Shown here piece after piece: positions 42,077 to 51,800 of a stretch of DNA of 64,000 bases (positions are counted from its first letter, which is position 1; every line of letters begins with the position of its first letter). The translations under genes were made by a program, and so were the position numbers. The notes beneath the pieces were generated by a model. That model saw nothing but the letters and a program-made list of their open reading frames with translations. It searched no databases and was not told the DNA's origin. The stretch lies in contig OY829366.1 of NCBI GenBank assembly GCA_963691755.1, forward strand, positions 2,604,001 through 2,668,000, written 5' to 3'. The stretch comes from Dinoroseobacter sp013215265 (GTDB lineage: Bacteria > Pseudomonadota > Alphaproteobacteria > Rhodobacterales > Rhodobacteraceae).

Positions 42077-44049
42077 TCTGCAGGCACCCCCGGTTTTGCA
42101 GCTGGCGCACGCGCAGCACCTGCACCAACCCGGAAACGTCGATCGCTGAGCGAAAGAACACCCCCGAGTGACATGATAATGGCGCCCAGCCAGATCCAGT
42201 TCGCATAAGGTTTGATATAAGTACGCACAGCCCAACCACCATTGGCCTGCGGGTCGCCGATTACGACGTATACGTCGCGGGTAATCCCATTGTCGATGCC
42301 AGCTTCGGTGGTGGGCATCCCCGCAACCGGATAGACCCTTTTCTCAGGCCGCAACCTGATCTGATAATTGCCTTGTGCGACATCGATTTCAGCAACGGTC
42401 GCCAGATAGTTCGGACCCTCTACATCCTGCACATCCGCCAAGGTGATCTGGTAATCACCGACAGTGTAGCTCTCTCCGATTTGGGCAACGCGGATATCTT
42501 CGTATTCGTAAGCCATCAGCATGGAGACGCCGAAAATCGTCAAGCCAAAGCCGATATGCCCAACGGCTTTGCCCCAGTCAGCGCGCGGCAAACGGCGCAA
42601 GCGTCCCAATCGATGAGACAGAACGCCCCGTCCCGTACGGCTCCAAAGATCCAGCAGGGCGCTGGCGACAAGCCAAATCGAAAGCGCCAGCCCAACCGGG
42701 CCAAGCGCGCTCCGCCCGGTTTGAATTGCCCAAAGCAAAGCACAAGCCGCGAGCGACAGAGCGAAAATACCCCAAAGCGGTTTCATCTGCTGGGTGAAGC
42801 GACCACGCTTCCAGGACAACATCGCACCAATCGGTAAGATCGCGGCAAGCAAAACCATGAAGGGTGAGAAGGCGAGATTGAAAAAAGGCGGTCCGACAGA
42901 CAGCTTTCGATCAAAGATAAGCTCAGCAATCAGCGGCCACATGGTCCCAACGAAAATCACGAACGCCGAGACGGCCAGTAGGATGTTGTTCGCAACCAAG
43001 GCGCTTTCACGGCTGATCGTTGAAAACACCCCTTTGGCTTCCATTGCACCTGCACGGAGACTGAACAGAACCAGCGCCCCACCCATGAAGATTCCCGTGA
43101 TCGCAAGCAGGTAAACGCCGCGTTCGGGATCATTGGCAAAGGCATGAACCGAGGTCAGAACGCCTGAACGCACGATGAATGCGCCTATCAGGGAAAACCC
43201 AAAGGCAAGAATGGCGAGCAATATAGTCCATGCCTTCAAAGCTTCGCGCTTTTCCACGACGATCGCCGAATGCAGAAGGGCAGCTGCGATCAGCCATGGC
43301 ATGAAGGAGGCGTTTTCGACCGGATCCCAGAACCAGAAACCGCCCCAACCGAGCTCGTAATAGGCCCACCAAGATCCAAGCGCGATCCCAATGGTCAGAA
43401 ACAGCCAGGCCGCCAAGGTCCAAGGCCGCACCCAGCGCCCCCAAGCTGCGTCCACGCGCCCTTCAATCAGGGCCGCAACAGCGAAAGAGAAGCTCATCGA
43501 GAGGCCAACATAGCCCAGATACAGAAACGGTGGATGAAAGGCCAAACCTGGATCCTGCAAAAGCGGGTTCAGATCCTCGCCGTTGAAGGGTGGCACAGCA
43601 AGACGCGTGAACGGGTTCGATGTGACCAGAATGAAGATTAGAAAGGCGACCGTAACAGCAGCTTGAACCGCCAGAACCCTCGCCTTCAGACTTGGGGGCA
43701 GATTGCCACCAAACCAGCTCGCCATGGCGCCGAACAAGGTCAGGATCAAAACCCAGAGCAGCAACGAGCCCTCATGGTTCCCCCAAACGCCCGTCACTTT
43801 GTAGAGCATCGGCTTGTCGGTATGACTGTTCTGAACCACCAGTTGCAGCGAGAAATCCGATACGACAAATGCATACGTCAGAGCAGCGAAAGAAAACGCC
43901 GTCAGGAAAAACTGCGCACTGGCCGTAGGATCCGCGCTCGCCATCCAAGAGGCCCAGCCTTTGTGTGCGCCAATCAGCGGGATGATCATTTGCACGATGG
44001 CCAGCGCCAACGCGAGAATGAGTGCAAAATGTCCAAGTTCTACGATCAT
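42073..44049 (-). CDS. ccmF: Heme lyase CcmF
   Basis: A 658-residue polytopic inner-membrane protein, the core of the heme lyase that joins heme to apocytochrome c with CcmH. The WWD heme-handling domain is seen as WGGFWFWDPVENASFMPW, and conserved periplasmic histidines flank it; about a dozen or more membrane segments are evident. I start at ATG 44049 (MIVELGHFALILALAL). It is coupled to ccmH by a GTGA overlap. Upstream on the same strand is a holin/endolysin pair and only then ccmE. Confidence 0.95.
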   Translation of the reverse strand: MIVELGHFALILALALAIVQMIIPLIGAHKGWASWMASADPTASAQFFLTAFSFAALTYAFVVSDFSLQLVVQNSHTDKPMLYKVTGVWGNHEGSLLLWVLILTLFGAMASWFGGNLPPSLKARVLAVQAAVTVAFLIFILVTSNPFTRLAVPPFNGEDLNPLLQDPGLAFHPPFLYLGYVGLSMSFSFAVAALIEGRVDAAWGRWVRPWTLAAWLFLTIGIALGSWWAYYELGWGGFWFWDPVENASFMPWLIAAALLHSAIVVEKREALKAWTILLAILAFGFSLIGAFIVRSGVLTSVHAFANDPERGVYLLAITGIFMGGALVLFSLRAGAMEAKGVFSTISRESALVANNILLAVSAFVIFVGTMWPLIAELIFDRKLSVGPPFFNLAFSPFMVLLAAILPIGAMLSWKRGRFTQQMKPLWGIFALSLAACALLWAIQTGRSALGPVGLALSIWLVASALLDLWSRTGRGVLSHRLGRLRRLPRADWGKAVGHIGFGLTIFGVSMLMAYEYEDIRVAQIGESYTVGDYQITLADVQDVEGPNYLATVAEIDVAQGNYQIRLRPEKRVYPVAGMPTTEAGIDNGITRDVYVVIGDPQANGGWAVRTYIKPYANWIWLGAIIMSLGGVLSLSDRRFRVGAGAARAPAAKPGVPAE

Positions 44050-44172
44050 GTTCCGCACTATAGCGTCAGCGAAGCGTCCCGCCACTGAAACTGCCGTAAA
44101 CGTGAAAGCTTCTTTGTCGCGGTTTTGCAGACGCCCTATCGCACGCTTGGGTTAAAGTTCATCACAAATGGA

Positions 44173-44196
44173 AAGCGATCGGCCTCAAGATCGCTT
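44173..44196 (-). terminator. Inverted repeat at the end of the holin gene
   Basis: AAGCGATC (44173-44180) and GATCGCTT (44189-44196) pair perfectly with an eight-base loop and overlap the holin stop codon. No long T-run follows on the minus strand, so it could be a weak terminator separating the lysis pair from ccmF, or a message-stabilising hairpin. Confidence 0.4.
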
Positions 44197-44749
44197 AACC
44201 TTGGCGCCACTCGTCCAACGCCGCATTGGGCGCCTGTATTTCAAGCTGCGGATCTGCGGGCTGCTCCAACGCCCCCGCTCCCGATTGCAGCGCGCGCAAT
44301 GCTTTGGTGTTCTCAACCACCTGTGGCGTGGCGGCAAGGCTTGCCGCGATTGAGCGCTGGAAGTCCTGCCCTTTCGCCTGATGACGCGCACCAAAATAAA
44401 ATGACACGATGGCCCCCATCAGCCACCACAAAGGCTCAGGCACAAGCGCAATGCCCTGCATTCTGGCCGCAAACCAGACAGGATCGACCATCGCAGACAC
44501 AAACAGACCCAACGTTCCAAAGGCTAAGGCAGGGCGTGGCAAACGATTTAACCCATCGATCAGCCGATCGAAACGTGAGGACCGCCGACGCGCGAATTCA
44601 GCTGCAAAGCTGCGCAGCGCCGCCTGTTGGGTCGCTGCACTCCGCACGCCTGCTTTTTCGGCATTTTCCCGAAACACTTCTGCGGTTTCGACGACGACAT
44701 TCCGGCCGCCTCCAAAGAGCACGCTTAGACCCGCATCGATCACGCCCAT
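44195..44749 (-). CDS. Holin of the 3TM family
   Basis: A 184-residue phage-type holin. The N terminus MGVIDAGLSVLFGGGRNVVV is typical of this holin family; two clear hydrophobic stretches (about residues 74-92 and 105-122, ALAFGTLGLFVSAMV and PLWWLMGAIVSFYFGAR) and a third weaker segment form the pore. The tail is long and polar. It overlaps the endolysin gene by ten bases, forming a lysis cassette. Such pairs serve gene transfer agent release in Rhodobacterales; here no phage structural genes are present, so that link is inferred. Confidence 0.8.
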   Translation of the reverse strand: MGVIDAGLSVLFGGGRNVVVETAEVFRENAEKAGVRSAATQQAALRSFAAEFARRRSSRFDRLIDGLNRLPRPALAFGTLGLFVSAMVDPVWFAARMQGIALVPEPLWWLMGAIVSFYFGARHQAKGQDFQRSIAASLAATPQVVENTKALRALQSGAGALEQPADPQLEIQAPNAALDEWRQG

Positions 44750-45348
44750 TCTGCAACCCGTGCGCGGTGCTCGGCCTCCGACATGTGAAAACGCTCTGAA
44801 ATAAAAGCTTCTGCGCGCTTGATCCAGCCGCCCTTACCGCCATCTCGCGCGCGGGCATATTTCCTGCTGGCAGGACGGCGATCCCCAAGGCGGTAGTAGT
44901 AATTGCGCCGCGCAATGCCATAGGCATCGACCAGATGGTTCGGGGCCGCTTCATAGGCTTCATGGGTTGCACGCAAGGTTTGCGGCCCGATCTCCCCATC
45001 AATGGCAATGTCGAACCCCATCTCCGTCACCAGCGTCTGCAGGATGCGCACGGCGTTTGCGCCTGCATTGACATACATATCGAAAACACTAGCCTGAAGG
45101 CTTTCTGGCAAGCCGGCGATGCCCGGTCCGCGATAGTAATGGGTCAGGAAAATATCGACGGCCTGCTCCCGGGTAAGCGCCTTGACGTCGTCGACATCCA
45201 CGCGTCCATCCTGGGTTAGATCAAGTCCGAGGCGTCGTAAAGTGTGGATCGTGACACCGTGATTGGTTGCGCCGCCGGGATCGTCCGGGTCATTCACATA
45301 CCCGCCTTCCCGAGCCACGATATCCAAGGCAATTTCGCGCACATCCAT
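44740..45348 (-). CDS. Glycoside hydrolase 108 family endolysin (N-acetylmuramidase)
   Basis: A 202-residue lysozyme-like endolysin. The catalytic glutamate is E14 in the diagnostic EGGYVNDPDDPGGATNHGVT segment, and a peptidoglycan-binding-type C-terminal domain includes IDGEIGPQTLRA. No signal peptide is visible, consistent with export through the neighbouring holin. It is first of the two-gene lysis cassette, 48 bases after ccmE on the same strand. In Rhodobacterales, similar pairs release gene transfer agents; phage-derived housekeeping use is the alternative. Confidence 0.86.
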   Translation of the reverse strand: MDVREIALDIVAREGGYVNDPDDPGGATNHGVTIHTLRRLGLDLTQDGRVDVDDVKALTREQAVDIFLTHYYRGPGIAGLPESLQASVFDMYVNAGANAVRILQTLVTEMGFDIAIDGEIGPQTLRATHEAYEAAPNHLVDAYGIARRNYYYRLGDRRPASRKYARARDGGKGGWIKRAEAFISERFHMSEAEHRARVAEWA

Positions 45349-45396
45349 ACTGCATCCCCCATTTGTCGGAATGCGCCGGACCCTGTCGGAAATTGG

Positions 45397-45897
45397 TTAA
45401 TTGTTTGCAGTGGCACCGTTCGATGGTGTTTCGCTATGGAGCGAGCTTCGTTCGCCAGTCTCGGGGTCGACGTAAATCCCTTGCTCCTGCAAAGCATCGA
45501 TCACCTCTTTGGGCATGTAAGTTTCGTCGTGTCTGGCCAGCACTTCGGTTGCAACAAACACACCGTTCTCAAGCGATCCCAACGCAACCGCCCCTTCGCC
45601 TTCCCCAAAAAGGTCAGGCAAAACGCCAGTATAGGCCACGGGAATTGCCGCATTTCCATCCGTGACTTCAAACGTAACCGTTTCGGATTGATCCCGGATC
45701 AGGGTGCCATCTGCGACAAGACCACCGATGCGAAAGACCTCCCCGGCTGGCGGCGGTGCTTCAGCGACTTGCGTAGGGGTTCGGAAGAAGTTGATCCCGT
45801 CCCGCATGGCATATCCGATGAGAGCCGCAGACAAAGTCAAAGCCACTGCCGACAGAGCGACGATCTGAATACGACGTTGTTTTTTCAGCCCACGCAT
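45397..45897 (-). CDS. ccmE: Cytochrome c maturation heme chaperone CcmE
   Basis: A 166-residue membrane-anchored periplasmic heme chaperone. An N-terminal basic region and transmembrane helix (about residues 10-30) precede the OB-fold domain; the heme-linking histidine is H123 and the axial tyrosine Y127 in VLARHDETYMPKE. It starts nine bases after the argC stop. It is separated from ccmF and ccmH by the holin/endolysin pair, an unusual interruption of a normally compact set. Confidence 0.94.
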   Translation of the reverse strand: MRGLKKQRRIQIVALSAVALTLSAALIGYAMRDGINFFRTPTQVAEAPPPAGEVFRIGGLVADGTLIRDQSETVTFEVTDGNAAIPVAYTGVLPDLFGEGEGAVALGSLENGVFVATEVLARHDETYMPKEVIDALQEQGIYVDPETGERSSLHSETPSNGATANN

Positions 45898-45906
45898 GGC
45901 GTGTCC

Positions 45907-46935
45907 TTACGGGAAAAGCGGGGCCTGCATCAGCCCAGCGGTCTCGTCCAGAGATAACATCAGGTTGGCGTTCTGCAAGGCTTGGCCAGACGACCCTTTG
46001 ACCAGATTATCAAGGGCGGCAACCACAATCGTACGCCCCTTGATGCGATCAGGCACAACCCCAAGATCCACAAAATTCGACCCACGGATATGGTGCGTGG
46101 CAGGTGCTTCACCAAACGGCAAAACACGCACAAACGGCTCGTTGCCATAGGCATTCGACAAGCTAGAATGCACCGCGCTCGCATCCCCCTTTACATAAAC
46201 AGTGGCCAGTATCCCCCTGTTCATAGGCAATAAATGCGGGGTGAACTGGACCTTGACCTCTTGCCCCGCAAGCAACGAAAACTCTTGGTCGAACTCGCCG
46301 AGATGCCTGTGTGTGCCGCCGACTGCATAGGCTGTTGTGCCCTCTGACAGTTCGGCGTGCAGAAGGTTCTGCTTCAAAGAGCGCCCCGCGCCAGAAACGC
46401 CAGTTTTAAGATCGATGATAATGTCATCGAGGTCGATCACTTTGTCGGCAATCAGGGGCCGCAATGCATATTGACCTGTCGCCGCATTGCAGCCTGTGCC
46501 CGCAACCAACCGCGCGTTCTTGATCTGATCGCGGTAGAATTCTGTCAGACCGTAGATTGCCGTGGTTTGCAGATCGAGCGCTGTGTGCGGGTTTCCGTAC
46601 CAGGTTTCATAGGCGGCAGCGTCGCGCAGCCGGAAATCAGCAGACAAATCAACAACTTTAACAGTGTTCGGCAAGCTGCTGATTACACTTTGGGAAGTTT
46701 TGTGCGGCAAGGCGCAGAACACCAGATCAATGCCTGTGAGATCCAGATCCTCGATCTTGGTCAACTCGGGCAAGTCCAGATGGCGTAAATGCGGAAACAC
46801 CGAAGACATGGACTGTCCAGCCTTTGCATTCGCAGACAGGGCCTTGATGGTCATATCCGGATGGGTCGAGATGAGCCGCACAAGGTCGGAACCAGTATAT
46901 CCAGAGGCGCCGAGGATGGCGATGTTATGTTTCAT
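45907..46935 (-). CDS. argC: N-acetyl-gamma-glutamyl-phosphate reductase
   Basis: A 342-residue NADPH-dependent reductase, third step of arginine synthesis. The N terminus is NIAILGASGYTGSDLVRL, the catalytic cysteine C149 is in GTGCNAATGQYAL, and the HRHLGE-like segment GGTHRHLGEFDQE matches the substrate site. Length is standard for the long type. It precedes ccmE by nine bases with no functional connection. A 94-base gap separates it from murI. Confidence 0.95.
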   Translation of the reverse strand: MKHNIAILGASGYTGSDLVRLISTHPDMTIKALSANAKAGQSMSSVFPHLRHLDLPELTKIEDLDLTGIDLVFCALPHKTSQSVISSLPNTVKVVDLSADFRLRDAAAYETWYGNPHTALDLQTTAIYGLTEFYRDQIKNARLVAGTGCNAATGQYALRPLIADKVIDLDDIIIDLKTGVSGAGRSLKQNLLHAELSEGTTAYAVGGTHRHLGEFDQEFSLLAGQEVKVQFTPHLLPMNRGILATVYVKGDASAVHSSLSNAYGNEPFVRVLPFGEAPATHHIRGSNFVDLGVVPDRIKGRTIVVAALDNLVKGSSGQALQNANLMLSLDETAGLMQAPLFP

Positions 46936-47029
46936 GGGTCGGGTCTTTCTGGGCCGAAAACCAACGTGAATTTAACGTCGGTATTACGTCGAGATTACGT
47001 GAGAGAAAAGTCAGTGCATACGCGCAGGC

Positions 47030-47842
47030 TTATGCGGCGATAAACTCGATCTTTCGTCGCAAGAATTGTGTCGCCTTATCAGACACGCGCTGTGGGTCAC
47101 CGGTCGTCAGCATCACCGGCTCCACATCAGGCCCCCGCATCTCTGGACGCCGCTCGAGGTAATCGGCAAGGCTATCTGCAACTAGATTGGCCTGACTGAA
47201 CACCTTTACGTCCCCGCCAAGGGCGTCCTGGAAAATATTTTCCATCAACGGATAATGGGTACAGCCCAAAATGGCCGCTTCGGGATTTGGCATCTTACGT
47301 TTGAGCGCATCGACATGGGACCGCACAAGTGCCTCTGCGAGGATCATGTCGCCATCTTCGATAGCATCCACCACCCCGCCACAGGCTTGTGCTTCGACAT
47401 CGACACCGATGGCTCGGAACGCAAGTTCCCGTTGAAATGCACGGCTGGCCACCGTTGCAGGTGTTGCAAAGAGCGCCACGTCACGTACGGCAACCTCACG
47501 CGGGGGAGAGTTATCGCCCCATTCCCGCTCGGTCAGAGCCTCGATCAAAGGTACAAAGACGCCCAGGACACGTTTGCCTTCAGGCACACCAGCTTCCTGA
47601 AGCCGGCGTAACGCGGCAGCCGACGCCGTATTGCAAGCCAGGATCACCAGATTGCATCCGTGATCCCAAAGCCTGTTCACCGCCTGTTCAGTCAGCTCAA
47701 ATACATCTTGGGCGTCCCGAACGCCGTACGGTGCGTGCGCATTATCGCCGTAATAGACAAATGGAACATCGGGCAGCCGTTTGGTGGCTGCGTCGAATAC
47801 AGTCAGCCCTCCAAGGCCGGAATCAAAGACACCTACTGCCAT
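47030..47842 (-). CDS. murI: Glutamate racemase
   Basis: A 270-residue cofactor-independent racemase making D-glutamate for peptidoglycan. The two catalytic cysteines are C70 in LACNTASA and C194 in LGCTHYPL; the start GVFDSGLGGLTV and YGDNAHAPYG are family hallmarks. It is cytoplasmic. Its start overlaps the last base of the upstream acyltransferase stop (TGATG), so translation is probably coupled to that gene. Confidence 0.95.
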   Translation of the reverse strand: MAVGVFDSGLGGLTVFDAATKRLPDVPFVYYGDNAHAPYGVRDAQDVFELTEQAVNRLWDHGCNLVILACNTASAAALRRLQEAGVPEGKRVLGVFVPLIEALTEREWGDNSPPREVAVRDVALFATPATVASRAFQRELAFRAIGVDVEAQACGGVVDAIEDGDMILAEALVRSHVDALKRKMPNPEAAILGCTHYPLMENIFQDALGGDVKVFSQANLVADSLADYLERRPEMRGPDVEPVMLTTGDPQRVSDKATQFLRRKIEFIAA

Positions 47843-48732
47843 CAGCTTGCCTTCCTGTGCCGGAACCGATCTTCAAACTCATATCCATAATCAAAGTTTT
47901 TCAATGGCTTCGGAGAAAGCTTGTACGTCTCCGCCCGCAAGAAGTCCATCATCGCCCGCGGATCTTTCGCGTGAACCTCGATTTTGTTACGTGCGATCGG
48001 TTCGCCAATCACAATACGCACAGGCTCGTCCGTCCGCGCCTTGAACTCCTTGATCAGCAACGCCATGCGCAGTGTCGAATGAATGTGACTGGCCATCTGG
48101 AACAGCCGCGAATTTGCGCCCTCAAAATAAATTGGCACGACCTTGGCATTAGATTTTACGATCATTTTGGCGGTAAAACTGCGCCAGAACGGGTCTATTG
48201 GCCGCGCAAAGGGCCTAAGAGCTGTTGAAACCGTTCCGCCCGGAAAGATGCCTATTGCCCCGCCTTCCGCCAGAAAGCGCAAGGCTTCCTTGCGGGTCTC
48301 AAGGTTGCCTTTCATTGCTTCTTTGGTTTCTTCAAAGCTCACTGGAAGGATGATCCGCTCCAAATCTGGCGCATTCCGGAACACCCGATGCGCGAGAATC
48401 CGATACTCCTTGCGCCGTTCAGCCAAAATCCGCCCCATCATAAGGCCATCGAGAATACCGTAGGGATGATTGGCGAGAACAACGCACGGGCCTTCCGAAG
48501 GGATGCTCTCAAGCGACCCACCGACCACGTCCAAGGTAAGCCCGTAGCGATCTGTCATAACTTCCCAGAAGTCGCGACCTGCCGCGACTTCGCCTTCATA
48601 ACCCGAGGCCCGCTTGATCAAGCCCACACGCCCGGTGACGTTCTCGGCCACACGGATAAAAGCCCGACCTGCGCGGGTCTGGGCGGACGTGGCATAGCTT
48701 AGGTCACGTGCAATATGGCGAGGGTTATCCAT
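47842..48732 (-). CDS. Lysophospholipid acyltransferase family protein (hemolysin-type)
   Basis: A 296-residue acyltransferase of the PlsC-like group. The active-site motif is NHPYGILDG at 88-96, the spacing used by the hemolysin-type subgroup, followed by a PVSFEETKEAMKGN and the FPGGTVS phosphate-binding motif. It probably acts at the membrane face on a lyso-lipid. It could supply the O-acylation step missing from the OlsB-like gene at 2500, but the two are 45 kb apart. It is upstream of, and coupled to, murI. Confidence 0.8.
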   Translation of the reverse strand: MDNPRHIARDLSYATSAQTRAGRAFIRVAENVTGRVGLIKRASGYEGEVAAGRDFWEVMTDRYGLTLDVVGGSLESIPSEGPCVVLANHPYGILDGLMMGRILAERRKEYRILAHRVFRNAPDLERIILPVSFEETKEAMKGNLETRKEALRFLAEGGAIGIFPGGTVSTALRPFARPIDPFWRSFTAKMIVKSNAKVVPIYFEGANSRLFQMASHIHSTLRMALLIKEFKARTDEPVRIVIGEPIARNKIEVHAKDPRAMMDFLRAETYKLSPKPLKNFDYGYEFEDRFRHRKAS

Positions 48733-48815
48733 GACTAAGTCTCAGCTACACGGGAAATGTGACGCTCAGATAACGATAAGGGTATGTCCGGTCCAGAGTC
48801 TCAATGCCACAGTAA

Positions 48816-51800
48816 TTATTCCGCCGCACTGGCAAGCGGGGCACCGCCTGATCTGATGACAGAAAGCAACTCGGCCCGGCGCAAAGACGCGGCGTCCGCA
48901 TGCGCTGCTTTGACCGGACCGAAGCCTCGGATCTGAAGCGGTAATTTGGCAAGTGCGATCACGGCCTCCTTTGTGTCCGGCATGAGTTTGGACAGCGCTT
49001 CGGTAACGTTTTCCTCGTATTCACGGATCAACGCGCGCTCCATCTTTCGTTCCGCGGTGTAGCCAAACGGGTCCAGTATCGTACCTCTGATCCTTTTGAA
49101 GCGTGCGAGGACCGGAAATGTCCGTGCCATAGCCTGACCAAAGCCGATTTTCTTCGGACGGCCATTTGGGCCCTTTCGCGCGAAAAGCGGAGGTGCAAGA
49201 AGATAAGTCAGTTTCAGATCACCTTCGAACGTCTCTTCCGCGTTCTTAAGTGTATCACTCAAAAGACGCGCAACCTCGTATTCATCTTTGTAAGACAGAA
49301 GCTTATGGTATCCGAGCGCGACAGCTTCTTTGACATCGTCATCTTCGATCGGATCAACGAGCTTACGAAAGCGCCTTGCGAGAGACGGACTTTGGTAGGC
49401 AACAAGATGATCCGCACGGAACGCGATCTTTTCCGCCAGTGACTTTGGACGCGCAACAACCTCAGCCGCCAAGAGTGTCTCTGCCTGATCTGGATATAAG
49501 GCTGCCCAACGTCCGATTTCAAAAGCCCGCTGGTTCGCCTTTGGCGCGGCGCCATTCAACTCGATCGCCCGCATGATCGCGCCATGGCTCAACGGGATCA
49601 ATCCACGCTGCCAAGCGCCCCCCATGATCATCATGTTTGAGTAGATCGAGTCGCCCAGAAGCTTTTGCGCAAGTTTGGTGGCATCAAAGGTCGCCAAGCG
49701 GTCCTGCCCAAGGCGATTTGACAAAGCTTCACGCAGATCAGCACCAGGAATTGTGAATTCGGTATCGCGTGTAAACTCACCAGTTACGATCTCATGGCTG
49801 TTCACAACTGCACCGGTCTTACCCTTGGTCATAAGACCAAGCGTTTTTGCCTGGGCGGACACAACGAGATCGCCACCGATCACAGCATCTGCTTCGCCAA
49901 CCGAGACACGGATTGCGCTGATATCATCCTGAGTTTCTGCAATCCTGCAATGTATGTGAACCGCCCCACCTTTCTGCGCGAGACCGGCCATTTCGATCAT
50001 GGCCGCCCCTTTTTCATCCAGATGCGCCGCCATGGCCAAAGTGGCCCCAAGCGTGACCACGCCAGTGCCACCGACGCCGGTGATCACTATATTATGCGCA
50101 CCCTGAATGCCGGGGAGCAATGGATCTGGTAGCTCGGGAAGCTCAAGATTTGTTGTGGCAGCATTGCGTAGCTTTGCGCCCGCGATGGTCACAAAGGACG
50201 GACAGAAGCCCTGAACGCATGAAAAATCCTTATTGCAGCTTGACTGATCAATCGCGCGCTTGCGGCCAAGCTCTGTTTCGACGGGGACAATGGAAACACA
50301 GTTCGACTGAACGCCGCAATCACCACAGCCTTCACAAATATCGGTATTTATGAAGACACGCGTGTCTGGATCTGGAAATGCCCCGCGCTTACGGCGACGC
50401 CGTTTTTCACTTGCGCAGGTCTGCACGTAAACCAGAGCCGACACGCCTTTCAGCGTTTGAAAGCGGTCTTGCACCTGCATCAGTTGCGCGCGTTCATGGC
50501 GTTCGACGTCAGATGGGAAGCCCGAGAAATCACTGACTTCCTTTTCATCGTATATCAGGGCAACGTTCTTAACGCCCATGGCCTTTAGCTCATGGGTAAT
50601 TTGCTCGGCAGACAATCCGCCGTCGTTTTTCTGTCCTCCAGTCATCGCGACGGCGTCGTTAAACAGGATCTTATAGGTAATGTTTGTGTTTGCCGCGAGT
50701 GCTGCGCGGATGGCCTGCACGCCAGAATGATTATAGGTGCCATCGCCGATGTTCTGAAAAATGTGCTCACGGGTCGAAAACTGGCTTTCGCCGATCCAGT
50801 TTGCCCCTTCTCCGCCCATATGGGTGAAGCCTAGCGTTTCTCGGTCCATCCACTGAACCATGTAATGGCAGCCGATCCCGGCAGAGCCGCGTGCACCTTC
50901 GGGGATCTTGGTTGATGTGTTGTGCGGACATCCCGAACAGAAATACGGCGTACGCTGCGCCAATGCAGGCGCATTATCAGCGCGCCGAGAGGCCTGGACG
51001 CGGGCCAGACCAGCTTTGATTGCTTCTGTGTTTCGCCCTTCTTCTATGAAGATCCCAGCCAACTTCTCGGCAATCCAGACCGGATCTATCTGATCCCTCG
51101 TTGGGAAAAGCTCCTCACCGCGGTCATTCTTCCATCCATAAACCCGGCGACCTTTTCGGTTGTGAAAGATCACGTCCTTGGCCTGCACTTCGAGCAGCTT
51201 GCGCTTTTCTTCAACGCAAATCAGCAGATCGAGACCCTCTGCCCAGTCTTCGAAGCCCCGCGTGTCAAGCGGCCAGGACATACCAACCTTATACGTGGTG
51301 ATCCCAAGGCGTTCGGCCTCGTTGGCATCAATCCCTAGAATTGACAGCGCCTGTTGAAGGTCCAACCAACTTTTACCGGTCGAGATCAGTCCGATCTTCG
51401 CACCCGGTTTGCCCCAGACACGTTTGTCGATTTTGTTGGCATGCCCAAAACGTTCGGCGGCAAAGCGCTTGTAGTCGATCATACGCGCTTCCTGCGCGTG
51501 CGGCGTATCTATCAATCTAATGTTGAGACCGCCTTCAGGCCCTGCAAAATCCGGCGTGATGAGTTTTACGCGATTTGGATCACCATCAACGATTGCCGTG
51601 GCTTCGACGGTTTCCTTCACCGTTTTCAAACCAACCCAGACCCCTGCAAAACGAGACAAGGCATACCCTAAAACGCCATAATCAATGATTTCCTGCACAC
51701 CAGCCGGGTTCAGGATTGGCATATAGGCGTCCACCATCGCCCATTCGGATTGGTGTAAGACGGTCGAGGACTCGCCGGTATGATCGTCGCCCATGGCCAT

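Noticed and set aside
45244..45957. A 237-codon plus-strand frame across ccmE and the endolysin
   Set aside because: Both minus-strand genes have diagnostic residues; the plus frame has none.
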